NCBI RefSeq assembly: GCF_003576645.1
Contig: NC_044916.1
Location: 33,999,293 to 34,063,292, forward strand
DNA: 64,000 nt
Origin: Ipomoea triloba
Taxonomy: Eukaryota > Streptophyta > Magnoliopsida > Solanales > Convolvulaceae
Reading direction: 5' to 3'
Under the pieces are notes generated by a model that made no database searches, had not been told where the DNA came from, and saw only the letters and a list, made by a program, of their open reading frames with translations. A program made the position numbers and the translations under genes. How positions within the stretch are numbered: position 1 is the stretch's first letter; each line of letters begins with the position of its first letter. Shown one piece after another: positions 25,524-38,334 of this stretch.

Positions 25524-26005
25524 TAAGAACAACCCCAATAGTCATTTTACTATTTTAGGGGGATTTTTTGTGATTTTTTTTTTTTTTGTGAGGTGGAGGG
25601 CAATCATCGTTCTATAAACCATGAATAAAATGTACATTTTTAGTATACTAAAGATACATTATTTGTGTATTAAAGATACATTATTTAATATATTATCAAA
25701 TACAGTACATTCAGTACATAAATAATGTATATTTAGTATATTAAAAATGTACTTTTTGTTTATGATCCACAAAAAAATTTGCAAGTGCCGGGAGAGAAGG
25801 GAGGAGTGAGAAAATGGGTTTAGAGCGACCCAAGAGGTTTTTTGAGGGGTTTTTAAAAACTTTTGAGCTGATGCGGAAGAGAGAAGTGAGAGAAGAGAGA
25901 AGAAAATTGAACTCCTGTAAAAAGAAATTAATGTTGTAGGTGCACATGTCGGACCCGTAAAAAGCCTACAATTTTTTAAAACTCTAACAGTTGAGTTTGC
26001 TCTTA
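25524..26005. mobile_element. Possible MITE with degraded inverted ends
   Basis: The left edge CTAAGAACAACCCCAATAGT and the minus-strand right edge CTAAGAGCAAACTCAACTGT are similar inverted ends. Similar GAGCAACTCCAATAG-type ends are frequent in plant MITEs. The target duplication is unclear. A second, tighter hairpin is nested inside at 25627-25757. Confidence 0.4.
25627..25757. mobile_element. Hairpin (fold-back) MITE, 43-bp arms
   Basis: The arms 25627-25669 and 25715-25757 are inverted copies matching at 39 of 43 positions by eye, with a loop of about 45 bp. The arms carry GTACATTTTTA.TATACTAA and ACATTATTT.TGTA. Transcription through it would give a long hairpin RNA. Confidence 0.7.
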
Positions 26006-27544
26006 GATAATTGACATTTTTTGTGGCTTCAAAAAAGAAAAAAGAAAAGAAAAAGGCATTGTTGGTGCTCATGACCCATCAATTTTATTTTATTTTTTTG
26101 AAAACCCCATCAACTTTATTTATTTCTTCCTTGTTGACAAAAAAAACCTGACATTTATTTTTAACTGTTTGGCTTGCTACTTTAATACAACTATAAGGTA
26201 GGATGATAGACTCTTATTCATATATGTGTGCGCTTTCAAGTAAAAGTCAATTTAGTCTCATACATCTTTATAATGACGAGTTAAGTCATTTCGTATTGAC
26301 AAACGAGCCCGAATGTAAACAATTCTTAAATTGGGATATAAGTATGTCTGTCATTTCAATCCCAATTGATGAAAGTTGGCACAGGAGGTTTGATGGAAAA
26401 AAAAATACAAAAAGGTCTAAAATTGCAAACAAAAAGCTTATCCATAACTCCATAAGAAGTGCAAGTGCCTCTCTTACATCACATGGAAGTGGACGTAAGT
26501 AAAATAAAAACGTTAAAAAAGAAAAAAACGGCAGAGTGGGATCTGAGAGTAACGTTACGCTTTCACACTCTCTCTTCTTTTTCCCAGTTGTTGGCTGTCA
26601 TATATGAGAGACATTTTTCAATTGCTATATTATGGGTTGTACTCAACCAGTCAACATGTATGGGACGCAATGAATATTTAGTTGAATTATCATGAACAAT
26701 ATACCGTTGATTTTTCGAGGCATTTTAGTCAATGATCAAATCAATATTCAGTAAGTATATCAATTTATATAAATCTTCGAACTGATTTATTAGAAAAATG
26801 TTATGTGTACTCTCATTTTCTACTCTTAACTTTTACTCTCTCACACAAAATTTTGATATAGACGCTTGTATTTCGACCCACATAAAAAAAAATAACTTAT
26901 CAAAACTCGCCACATTAAGGAGTAAAATTTGAGAGTACATATAATAAAACTTGATTTATTATTCAACTCTATATAAAAAGATGAAAAACTCAAGACTTTA
27001 TTTTAAGAGATTAAATTGTGAGTTATTTTACTCCGTAGTTTTGTTCGTGCGTGATAAAGGGGTTAATTTTAAATATAATAAACAGCACATGCTTGGTGGG
27101 TCCCAAATTAGGATATAATTTGGGGGAGACTTTCAACATTCGTTTTTTGCACAGTAGGCTGAGGCTGAATGTGGGCTTTTTGAAGTGGCCTTTCTCTGTG
27201 GTCCATTGCTGGGCCCATTAACAGTGACTCGTGGCTTGCACTTTCATTTTCATGGGCCTCACTTCTACTTCCCCCACTTGTAATTTTAATTTTACTTTCT
27301 TTTTAATTTTTTAAATAAATAATTCCTTTTTTTTTTCCTTTTCTTTTTAGATATAGTAATAATAATAATAGGAAAACAATTTCAAGAAAGTCTTTCTGGA
27401 ATCTCTTTAGGGCCAATCACAACTTCCATTCTTGATTAAGTAATAATTAACTCAATAATGATGACATTAATCACTATCTTTTCCTTTTAAGACATTCTCA
27501 AGGCATATAGCTCTTGATCAACTTTGCTTTCCCTTATGGGTATA

Positions 27545-27680
27545 ATTTAACTATAAGTCTTGAATTTGAGTCCCGAGAATGCAACTACCTTAAAATCAAT
27601 GAGTGCGTTGTGCCTTTGCCACCCTTCGAACATAATTAGTCCACGGTGTATAGAGTCTTAGCGTATCTTGACTAAAAAAA
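27545..27680 (+). mobile_element. SINE-like fragment, third family
   Basis: TTTGAGTCCCGAGAATGCAA, then CTACCTTAAAAT, a TTGCCACCCTT block and ATTAGTCC. The same order occurs on the minus strand at 29690-29830 (AGAATGTAGTTACCTTAAAA, CACCCTTGAGG, ATTAGTC). Shared order and spacing suggest one retroposon family; box B is only loosely matched. Confidence 0.4.
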
Positions 27681-29324
27681 TCTATGATTTGACCCAAAAG
27701 AATTTGTTTTCTCGGTAATACCACAAAATTGAACTCCGGCAATTAATATCTATTTAAAAATTAATAATTTTTAAGGTTGAGGTGCAAAAGAAAAGGAAAG
27801 AAAGAGAATAGACATATCTCCCAAAAGTGAATTAATTCTTCATATTGATCGGTTTTATTCGTGTCATGAATTGACTGAATCTATTAAAAATTAATCATAT
27901 TATTTTGTGCTAATAATGAAAAAATAAATACGTAGTAAATTATAAGGGAAAAAATAAAATGAATATGAATGGGTTGGGTAATTAAGGAGGAAAATGGATG
28001 CGTGGTGGGATTGGGAACACAAGAACGGAACAGTGTTAATTAGAGTGGGCATGTGGATTATGATGATTTAGGCACGTTCACATGTTGCATTGCTTGGATA
28101 AATAAAAGCATATTTAATCAACATCTTTTCGGGTGTGTTTTTAAAGCTTGTCTTTGTGAGCCATATTGGTGTGTAATTAAGTGTCCACATGCTTCTGTAT
28201 CATATCTTGCTAATCACTCCATCTTTCTTTATTATTTTCTTTTTACTCCCTAAAGCTTCTACTTATTAAACATGAATGAATTAATGATGCCCCAAATACA
28301 CCTCAACTCCTTTATCAGTTTAAAAATTGAAAAGTTAGTAGCTTTACTTAATTCGCTTGCAGCTGCATATAACATATCGAATTTGATTCTAATTGAACGA
28401 GCCCTGTTATAGTAATCAATATACAAAAATTCAATTAGTCAAACATTTTTAAGAACTCGTAGACCATTGAAATACATCATTTAAAGTAAAATTAACTATT
28501 TTTTTAATTTAATCAATATGTTAAGTTAAATGGAGGAAATTAAGAATTGAAATAGATTATGCCCATTTGCAGATTTGGATATCTAAATTAAAGTTTTGGG
28601 TTTTTAAAAAAAAGATTCTAATAATGTGAATAATAAGTTTTGTTATTTAATTCATATATCAAGATGACATTACAATTTATTTATAGAACTCTAAAAACTT
28701 TAATTTACGAGAAAGTTTGCAGTATCTATCCGGCGAAATAATTTATTTTTGAGTGAAGCTCATCTTACTTGTAACCTTAGGCAGCAAAGGAGGTAAATCG
28801 GGACCAACGCAGAACCCTTAAAGACTATGCAAATTATAATATGAGTCTATGATGGAAATTTATTACGTTTAAACTGAACACATTTTCATCATTAATCATT
28901 ATAATGCTTATTGAGTTAATTCGAATTAATATTTCAATATTAAAAAAGTATATATAACGAGTTTTGGTAAATATTCATTATTCTTAAAGAAAATGCTCAC
29001 GGGACTAATTTGCTCATACCAATATTCCCAAACAGGTCATAATTCTGTGTTTCCATTTTTGGTAATATTTTCTTTTTATTTTTAGAATTAATTAAAAGAC
29101 TATATTATTTTGTAAATATTTATCCAAAAACTAAAAAGTGGGGGGACCAGTGGCCATCTTGATTTTTATGGCTATCGAACATAGATTATCGTCAGATGTA
29201 TACACTAAGAATAAAATAATTAAAATAGGCATATCAGTTCAATAGTTGATTGAAACACAGTATTTATCGTAGTAAATACATAAATTTAATTTGACATTAA
29301 GGACACAAACTTCTCTTGAATCAT

Positions 29325-29365
29325 CTTTTTTTGTTTTGAATACTATTGACTCTGTTACAAACATA
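29325..29365 (-). mobile_element. SINE 3' tail fragment
   Basis: On the minus strand it reads GTAACAGAGTCAATAGTA into an A-rich tail, matching the 3' end of the element at 10239-10367. Confidence 0.45.
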
Positions 29366-29415
29366 TATGATGAGGAAGTAATTAATAATTTCTATCAAAC
29401 TTGGGCCACAATAGC

Positions 29416-29417
<2 letters not shown>

Positions 29418-29460
<43 letters not shown>
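29418..29460. repeat. (TA)21 microsatellite
   Basis: Uninterrupted TA dinucleotides. Similar tracts occur near 44063-44091, 57860-57884 and 61719-61739. Confidence 0.95.
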
Positions 29461-29465
<5 letters not shown>

Positions 29466-29689
29466 TTTAACATTTGCTTACAAAAGGAAAATTTTCATCG
29501 CCCCAAGGGCACCCCCGAATGTCTGATAGGATTATGAAATGATAAATCATGATAACTCAACGACCTCTTAGACAGGAAGACCAATGGATGGTGCCCACAA
29601 AAAGTTCACTACATTGGGTGTAACTCTACTTTGCGACTGTCATGGCTCAATTATATTGTTCTAATCTGACCATAGGTTTCACGACTAGT

Positions 29690-29830
29690 TAATTGAAATC
29701 CCACATAGAGACTAATCCTATTTGTGTTGGGTAAGACCTCAAGGGTGACAAAATACTCGTTTCTAAATTTTAAGGTAACTACATTCTGAGGGTCCAAACT
29801 CGGGAATTGTATTATGAAAAGCATACATTA
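29690..29830 (-). mobile_element. SINE-like fragment, third family, minus strand
   Basis: Minus-strand relative of 27545-27680, sharing AGAATG.A..TACCTTAAAAT and the CACCCTT and ATTAGTC blocks in the same order. Confidence 0.4.
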
Positions 29831-30774
29831 TTATTATTAACAAAAAATGTGCATGCATACAGGTTGTAGCAAGTAAAACCCAATTGACATGGCACCTTCA
29901 ATAATTCTTATTCATTGAAAACCATTTGATTCTGAGTGTTAATGTATGGTTATGATCGATGGGAAGGGCTGAGTCACAAATTCTTCATGTGGTGGGGCTC
30001 CATAAAAAAATGTGGATTCAAATTTACTCAACCATTTTATTACATACTATGATTATTCTGATATTAAATGGTAGAAGCCGGCCAACCCTTGGCCAAATGA
30101 CCACTTGCTCCATTATATTGGTTCTGATCTGACGACATTGCATATATAAGGTTGATGAGGGGATAGAATATAAATTATTATTTATATATTGAAAAAATTT
30201 TAGGAATGAAATAAATTAAAAATTAAAGAGTTAATTGGAAAATTAAAGAGAAATAAAATAATTAATATAATGAAAATGGGAAAATTAGAAGCCACAGAAT
30301 AGAATAGAGAGAATAGAAGAATCCGGCGATTTGGTAGTGGTTGCTTAGCTAATGCCAGATAAACTGAAAGGGTTAATCCACATGGATGACACATGGTTTA
30401 TGTCTATATTCACATGCCTACCATGTTCAATTAAACCTTTGTGTACATGTAACTTTTCCATATGGGGCCAACAAACTTGTAGATCCAGACAGCTCATTTT
30501 TGGTCCATATCATCACCCTTCCCCCATTTAACTACTTCTACCTTCAATTCCATCTCACAATTAATGTTTCCTAATCTCAGTTTTTCACTGCTTCATCAAA
30601 ACATATATACAACTGTATATATATATATGTATCTTCTGATCTGCAGTGAATGCACTGGTTGAGTTGATATGATGAGCCTGTCTTTGTGGCAGTAAACTTA
30701 ATTAATGGGCTTTTGATGATATATGGGTCTAAAATGAAATGAAAAAAAAAAAAAAAGTGTCGTACCACCGGCCT

Positions 30775-30794
30775 ACTCTGATACCAATTGTCAG
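30775..30794 (-). other. Relic copia LTR end and primer-binding site
   Basis: Read on the minus strand the sequence is CTGACA, one A, then TTGGTATCAGAGT. Copia LTRs often end in CTGACA, and TGGTATCAGAG is the initiator-Met tRNA primer-binding site. No gag or second LTR is recognisable nearby, so it is probably a truncated old element. Confidence 0.5.
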
Positions 30795-32213
30795 AATTAA
30801 GCCTTTGCCACAACACTAAAAGTTAGTTAGAGCTAGCAGTTAATGCTACGTTTCGATGGTAGGATGCTGAATTCAACTTTTTGAGTAGCCCCAAACAAAA
30901 AGAAAGCATTATTTGATCTGAAAGCTTAGCTAATCCGGCATAAGCATAAGCGGGCACTAAGCTAAGCCAAGCTAGCTAGGTAACACTGCTTTATGTGATG
31001 ATTTTACACCAATATTTATTGCCATTGTTGGGGAGTAGTGATGAGAGATTCTCAGATTAAAAAGAGAAAGCTCCTCTTTACTTGAATTATAAAAGCATTT
31101 TTGCAATAAAAAGACAAAATCATGCATGTTTTGAAAAAGTGAGTCTAGGCCATGGGTGCCTAGCTATTTGCATTTTATTTTGCAAGAAACTACTTGTTAC
31201 AACACCCCTTCCCCATATTATTCTCTTACATACACCTTTGCATTCTGCCATCCATTTATGCACTACTGTAACTAGCTCGAATATATGGTTGTTATACATA
31301 TATACTATACCATAATACATTGTTCCTGCCCACACCACCCTACCCTACCATAAGTGCCTGCCTGCCTTACATCTCCACTCTTTTCCAAATTACTACTTCA
31401 ATTCATCAATTCCCATCATCTTCTGATCTATAACTAAGCTAATCTCCATCACTAACCAATAATCTTTGTTTATGTATCTTTCATGATTGTTATATGTTTC
31501 TTCAAACAAATCAAATATGCATGCACCTCGCTCTAAAGTAAAGTACCATATATAATCTCTATTTCTTAATTACATTAAATATTCAACATCCCAATAATTT
31601 ATGATTTAATTGGAAAAGAAGTTTGGTGATCAGTTCAATCTGAGAAGACCAATAAGCAGCTTCCATAAATAGTGAAACTTAGAATTTTGGAGTTACCAAG
31701 CAACTGCCTGATGGACTTGGCTGGGATTGCCCCCTAATAGGGGCATTACGATCATACATATTCGAGCTGCATGTAATTCAATATATATACTAATATAAAA
31801 TAGAATAATAAACATGTGTTGAGCATATAATATATAAATCATCCAACGACCAACTCAGTCTTTTAGTTGTGACAAAACACATTTAAAAATCGCATTAAAA
31901 GATCTACTAAATACATGTTGAACACATAATATATACAAAATATAAATGTATAGTGTATCTATCAGCAAGTGTTGTTTGGGGGGGGGGGGGTGGTGGTCAT
32001 AAAAATGTAATTGATGCGCACAAGTTAAATGGCTTTTTGAACACATAATATAATAAGTATAATTCATCTATCACTTTAAACTTTTAGTCAAGACAGCACG
32101 TATCCTTCAATTATACATAAAGTAATAATGATCAAAAAGACCCCTTATAAATAAGTTGAATTTAGACAACCATTTAATTGTGAATTAGTTTAAACTTAAT
32201 GTGACTTTATTTA

Positions 32214-32250
<37 letters not shown>

Positions 32251-35200
32251 AGCTAAACCCCTACCAACCAGATCAACACAAATCTAAATTAAAGATATAT
32301 TGCCTAGTATAGGTAGCTTAGTTTTGTACCTAAACAAGTGATTTGATGTAACAACTTTGAACCTTGGCTGTAAGCCAATTTACTTACCAGGAGATGGAAC
32401 AACTCTTAACTATGTACGATAATTATTTAATCATATTTTTTATTAATATTTTGAAAAATAAAATAAAATAAATCAAACTCAATTGGATGATGTTGGTAGA
32501 TGCATGCCGCGGGAGGCCAATAATTGAATTAAAGTTAATTCCCATTTTATTAGTCCGAACAGAATAATTAATTTTACAAATGTTTAATGAAAGTTGTATG
32601 TGCGATCAACTACTGACACTGCGTTAATCACACACAATTAGGCAGCAATTATTTTATTAATAATATTTTACAGCGTCAATCTAGGGATCGCAATCGATAA
32701 AAACAAAACAAATTACATTACATATTGCCATGAATATCTTGAGGTTTGAATTCGCAACTGTTCATAATGTACTAGGATCGAAATTTAATTTATATGATTT
32801 CTTAATGTTTCCGACGTTGACGTATTATCTCAATCCAACTCATACCAGTTTACTTGTGGCAGTATTTAACTAATTATTTATGTTACAATAATTAACAATC
32901 TAAGTCTGCTGACAACTTGTGTCATTCTGTGTTACATAAAATTAATTGTGACATGTTGCATCATTTCAACAGTAATCAGAGATCAGATATATATCGTTTC
33001 GATTTATTTATTTATTTTTTAATAATACAACTAAACAAAATTTAGTTAATTAATTAAACCCGCAAATTCATTAGTGTTATCCTCCATGGCTTATGGCTAT
33101 CTTACAGCCTCAGAATATTTATCTTGTACAGGACAACATATTTGAGCTGTACAAAATGGTGCACCTATGCATATACTCCACAATAGTACTAACAAAATAT
33201 ATGTCAACTTTTCCTGGGCAGCTATAATCTATATCACATCCATGTCCAGGTAAAATACATACACGCCTGCATACACAATCAGAAGTATGCAATACACAAA
33301 ATTGGATTTTAGCTCATTAGTGGTATACACAACTAGTCATTCTGGTCCGTCTTGTTTACGCTGGTAAATAATATTTTTCTAACTTTTAAATTCTGCAATG
33401 TTATTATGTTTTCTAATCATTTATCATAATATTGATATTGCTCCTGTTTTCCATCTGCCAACCTCCATCATATCGTCCCCCTATCTACCCTCGTCATATT
33501 TATCTTTCAAAAATCTTAACTTTCATAAGTATTTTGGTAAAAATTGATTTTTTTTGTACAAATAATGGAGACGGATGGGAGATAGACGGCCAGACGGGAC
33601 CTTGTGACACAAATCAAAATAATATTATTGACTTTGTTGGTTAGTGTTATAAAGCGGAATTTATTTAATATATATTTTCAGATATTGATTTTAGGTATTT
33701 CTAGTCATAAAAAAAAATACATATAGAGAGAGAATAAGTAGGGTGGTGAAGCAAGAAAGTGGAAAACATGGGAAGAGAGTTAGAGGAGGGCGGAAGCCAG
33801 CGAAGCAAAAGGCATAAATTAAAACAAACCAACAAAAAATGATGTTTAAGAAAAGTAATGTATTTACATAGTTTATACTACAAATTATACACGGATCTCA
33901 TGTATACGCTTCTTTATACCTATCTATATCTATACATTTGTATATCGTGTGGGAATAATATTCCGGTAGAGATAGAGAGGGAGAGAAAGGAAAAAAAAAA
34001 AACAGAAATAATAAAATGTGATCTCGACTAGTCTTCTCATCATCAATTACGTACTACCATTCACCTGTTTCTCTCTCCAGATTCATACATGCAGACAATA
34101 TAAACCGTGCCCGTTTTGCCTCTTGATGTTTACCTACCTTGCTTATGCACCCCACCCTCATCCCCTTTTTACCTTTATGCCCTTCTCCCCCTTTCCCTGG
34201 TAAATTTTTTTTAACCCTGGCCTAGATAGCTTTACCATAATGAAATAACTCAATTAATTTAGTTGTTATTCGTTGACAAAGATGACCCACGTGCATCATT
34301 AATCACTTCTCACATCACTCTTATTAGGGCCTTTGATCATCTACCAACCATTCTTTTACTGTTAAAAAGTTTCTTACTTTACCCAAATTCAAGTAAAAAA
34401 GTTAAGTTTAGTCCCTTAAACATGTGATCAAAATGCAACAATTCCAAAAAAGTTATTCTCGATTTGATCAAAATTTGACTAGATCAGTCTCACTCCGCAG
34501 AATGTAATTAATATCAATACGGTGTGCGAAAGATGAAATTGTTTCATAAATCAAAATGAACAAAGGAAAGTAGTTTGATTTCGCTACGACTTTAAATAGA
34601 TCAAATATCAAATTTGTGTGGGATCAAATCGATCAAAGTATATATAAGTGAGTAATGAACAATATAAATAAATTTATAATACAAGGTTAAATGTGGTTGG
34701 TATTAGTGAGAAACCGTGGGTAATGTAACATATATAATGGATTCCTTTACACTCCAAGGTTGTTTCTTGTTTGATTCATGCACGTCAATGATAATATTAG
34801 AAAGAAAGATTTATATGTGATTGGGATGAGTGTAATTATTGTTGAAATGCATTTAATATGTTATTGATTGGTTGGGTCCACCCTTTTGGCATTATTTATT
34901 GGTTGGTCCCTAAGCTTGGTATTTTTTTGACTCTATAATTCACTAGGAGAGAGTCTTTGAGTTATTTGCAATCATACGCAAACCAGGCGCCTCTCCTCTC
35001 TATTTTTATTTCTATCTTCAAAATTAAAATATCTACTTTATGACTTCCTTTGCTATGCACAGCTTATTTATTATTTAAATATTATTATTTCAAACTAGTA
35101 GCATGTATTTCTGTTTTTATTATTATTATTTTTGTTTTTATTATTTATTATGATTATAATATGCTTGTGGATAACATTGTGATCCCTTAAGCAACATATC

Positions 35201-36924
35201 TTAATTGAATCATTTCTTCTTGCATACGTTATCCTGCAAAACAATTAACCTGCTTGATTACCCATTTCATTTTAATTAGCTGGCTGTTATATATATAATT
35301 TACTTGGGTACATGTTAATATAAATATTGTAAAAAATCTTGTGATCAGATTACACCCATCTATGACTATAGGCTAGATTAATTGTCATAGTATCAACCCC
35401 CACCCTAAAATATTAAAAAAAAATGTAATATTTTTTTCATCTTGCACTTGTATTATTAAATATTAATTAGAATAATCTCATATTAGTTGTGACTATGGTT
35501 TAATATATATTAAACTGGTATTATATGAATTGAAATAGAAGAACATACAAGGTTTGATATGATTCTGCATTCAATTCCTTTTTTTTTTTTGGTGAGATTA
35601 TGTGAAATCAATGAATTAGTCTCGAGAATAGGTAGAAATTGTTTTGAAATATTACTACAAAAATAATATTTTTGAAAAATAACAAGCACAAGAAAGAAAA
35701 GAGAAAGGATAATGGTTAGCTTGAGTCTTGTGGTACTCACATTATCCTTAAAATCTTTGTTATCTCCCAAAGATTTTATATATTTGTACCACAAAATTAC
35801 TACTTACAATGCTATTTTTTGAACACAAATAAGCAATGAAACATAAATATTGAATAAGATGTAAATGACATCATATGTGGTATTGCCTTGGAGTCGGTAA
35901 TGGAGAATGCGATGAACATGAGTTACCTACTATGGAGGCAAGTTCCTATTTATAGGTTATTACATACCCCTATTTTAATTATGATAGACTCTTTAAAATC
36001 TAGATAGTTACGTTGTATGCCCTTAAACTCCATCTAAGCATGTGAATTTTTAATTCCATCTCCATCCTTATCCACCCCATTTCTTATCCTGGATTAGACC
36101 CTTGCTTGGTTCTTGGGTTAGGTCCTTAGCCTTAGCTTGTACTTACATATACTGAGTTACTTGGCTCATAATCCAGACCCAGAATTGATCGAGATATTAT
36201 ACAAATTTTGAGTATGGGAAATTAGTTAGTTTACACAATACAAATTAATTAAAATGAAATAGAATTAGAGTAATGAGAATTGTGTACCCTTTTATTAGGG
36301 TAGGTTGCAACCTAACAGAAATGGACACCATTTACTCCAATTCATAAATGGTTTTGCCTAATGATATGACCTACATCTGACTGGTGTATTCAACTAATGG
36401 ATACCACTATTTTCTTTTTAATAAAAAAATTGATTAATTAATTAATTGCAAATAAAATAAAGAACAGAGCTTTCGATTTCATAGTTCCAGTTGAGGCAAA
36501 AAAATGGAACAACTCAGGATAACCATATTTGTAAAGCTCCAAAATAGTGATCCTCACTGTTGCCTCCTCTTCACCTACGTGTCTGCACTTCCTCCATTAT
36601 ATTCTCAATTTCCTCGCCCAATTAATATTCTTCTCAACCAACGACTTTGCATTCCTTTCCCAGGAATTACTACGTACGGACTTTTTTTTTTTTTTTTTTT
36701 TTAATATAAATATATTATTGCATTACTTGTTAGCTACAACACCATTTATCTTCGTAAAAAAATCAATTTAATTAATAAATATTGATTCAAGTTATTTACT
36801 AGTTAAGCATCTATACTATTTAATTATATTTATTAGAAAATAATTTATGTGTTAACCACACTAGAAAAATCATGTGCCACAGGTTTGATTCGAGAATGTA
36901 TTGACAAGAATCAAACTCGTGACT

Positions 36925-38275
36925 AGGGATAGAGCTAGAAAATTGACTGAGTGGGGACGAAATTTAAATTATGTTAGAAATGTCAATGACAAAATATCAA
37001 ACAATCATAATACGGTTAAAATACAAAATAGATTATAAATTGTAAATTTACAATAGAATGATTTTGATAGATTACATGATAGTTATTAGGGTCAAGGCAA
37101 AAAATATACTTGAGTGTGGTAAAAATGTGAAAATATTTATGACAGAATAAGAGTAAATGTTGCTAATAAGGTTTGAAGCTAGACCATAAGCTTTTTAACA
37201 TTAAGTTTGAAATTTAACCAACTAAGCTACTCAAATTATTAACAATTTAAACATATATATAGGTTTTATATATACTTTAACGCTATATATGTGTATATAT
37301 ACATACATACATATATATATAAAGGGGTGGGTGGATGGGGGGGNNNNNNNNNNNNNNNNNNNNNNNNNNNNNNNNNNNNNNNNNNNNNNNNNNNNNNNNN
37401 NNNNNNNNNNNNNNNNNNNNNNNNNNNNNNNNNNNNNNNNNNNNNNNNNNNNNNNNNNNNNNNNNNNNNNNNNNNNNNNNNNNNNNNNNNNNNNNNNNNN
37501 NNNNNNNNNNNNNNNNNNNNNNNNNNNNNNNNNNNNNNNNNNNNNNNNNNNNNNNNNNNNNNNNNNNNNNNNNNNNNNNNNNNNNNNNNNNNNNNNNNNN
37601 NNNNNNNNNNNNNNNNNNNNNNNNNNNNNNNNNNNNNNNNNNNNNNNNNNNNNNNNNNNNNNNNNNNNNNNNNNNNNNNNNNNNNNNNNNNNNNNNNNNN
37701 NNNNNNNNNNNNNNNNNNNNNNNNNNNNNNNNNNNNNNNNNNNNNNNNNNNNNNNNNNNNNNNNNNNNNNNNNNNNNNNNNNNNNNNNNNNNNNNNNNNN
37801 NNNNNNNNNNNNNNNNNNNNNNNNNNNNNNNNNNNNNNNNNNNNNNNNNNNNNNNNNNNNNNNNNNNNNNNNNNNNNNNNNNNNNNNNNNNNNNNNNNNN
37901 NNNNNNNNNNNNNNNNNNNNNNNNNNNNNNNNNNNNNNNNNNNNNNNNNNNNNNNNNNNNNNNNNNNNNNNNNNNNNNNNNNNNNNNNNNNNNNNNNNNN
38001 NNNNNNNNNNNNNNNNNNNNNNNNNNNNNNNNNNNNNNNNNNNNNNNNNNNNNNNNNNNNNNNNNNNNNNNNNNNNNNNNNNNNNNNNNNNNNNNNNNNN
38101 NNNNNNNNNNNNNNNNNNNNNNNNNNNNNNNNNNNNNNNNNNNNNNNNNNNNNNNNNNNNNNNNNNNNNNNNNNNNNNNNNNNNNNNNNNNNNNNNNNNN
38201 NNNNNNNNNNNNNNNNNNNNNNNNNNNNNNNNNNNNNNNNNNNNNNNNTTTTTTTTTTTTTTTTTTTTTTTTTGT

Positions 38276-38309
<34 letters not shown>

Positions 38310-38334
38310 CTGTCCCCACTCTGGCTCCGTCTCT
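36925..38334. mobile_element. Possible TIR element interrupted by the assembly gap
   Basis: Left of the gap is GGGATAGAGCTAGAAAATTG with GAGTGGGGAC. Right of it, on the minus strand, is AGAGACGGAGCCAGAGTGGG with GGGACAGC. These look like inverted ends of one element. The interior is mostly N, so type and coding content are unknown. Confidence 0.35.
37344..38248. other. Assembly gap (905 N)
   Basis: A run of N flanked on the left by seven G and on the right by T25 (38249-38273) and G31 (38276-38306). Open frames spanning it are artefacts. Confidence 0.99.

Larger units (their letters stand above)
26010..36920. other. Long gene-free stretch
   Basis: About 11 kb without a supported gene. It holds pieces of a third SINE-like family (27545-27680 and 29690-29830), a SINE tail (29325-29365), a (TA)21 tract (29418-29460), a copia primer-binding-site relic (30775-30794), a 12-G run near 31979 and a 30-A run (32219-32248). 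A T run lies at about 36680-36702. Open frames here are short, of skewed composition and without recognisable domains. I looked for well-known microRNA sequences and found none. Confidence 0.55.

Noticed and set aside
31640..31760. Possible microRNA precursor around a locally paired stretch
   Set aside because: No match to well-known plant microRNA sequences and no clear long stem.
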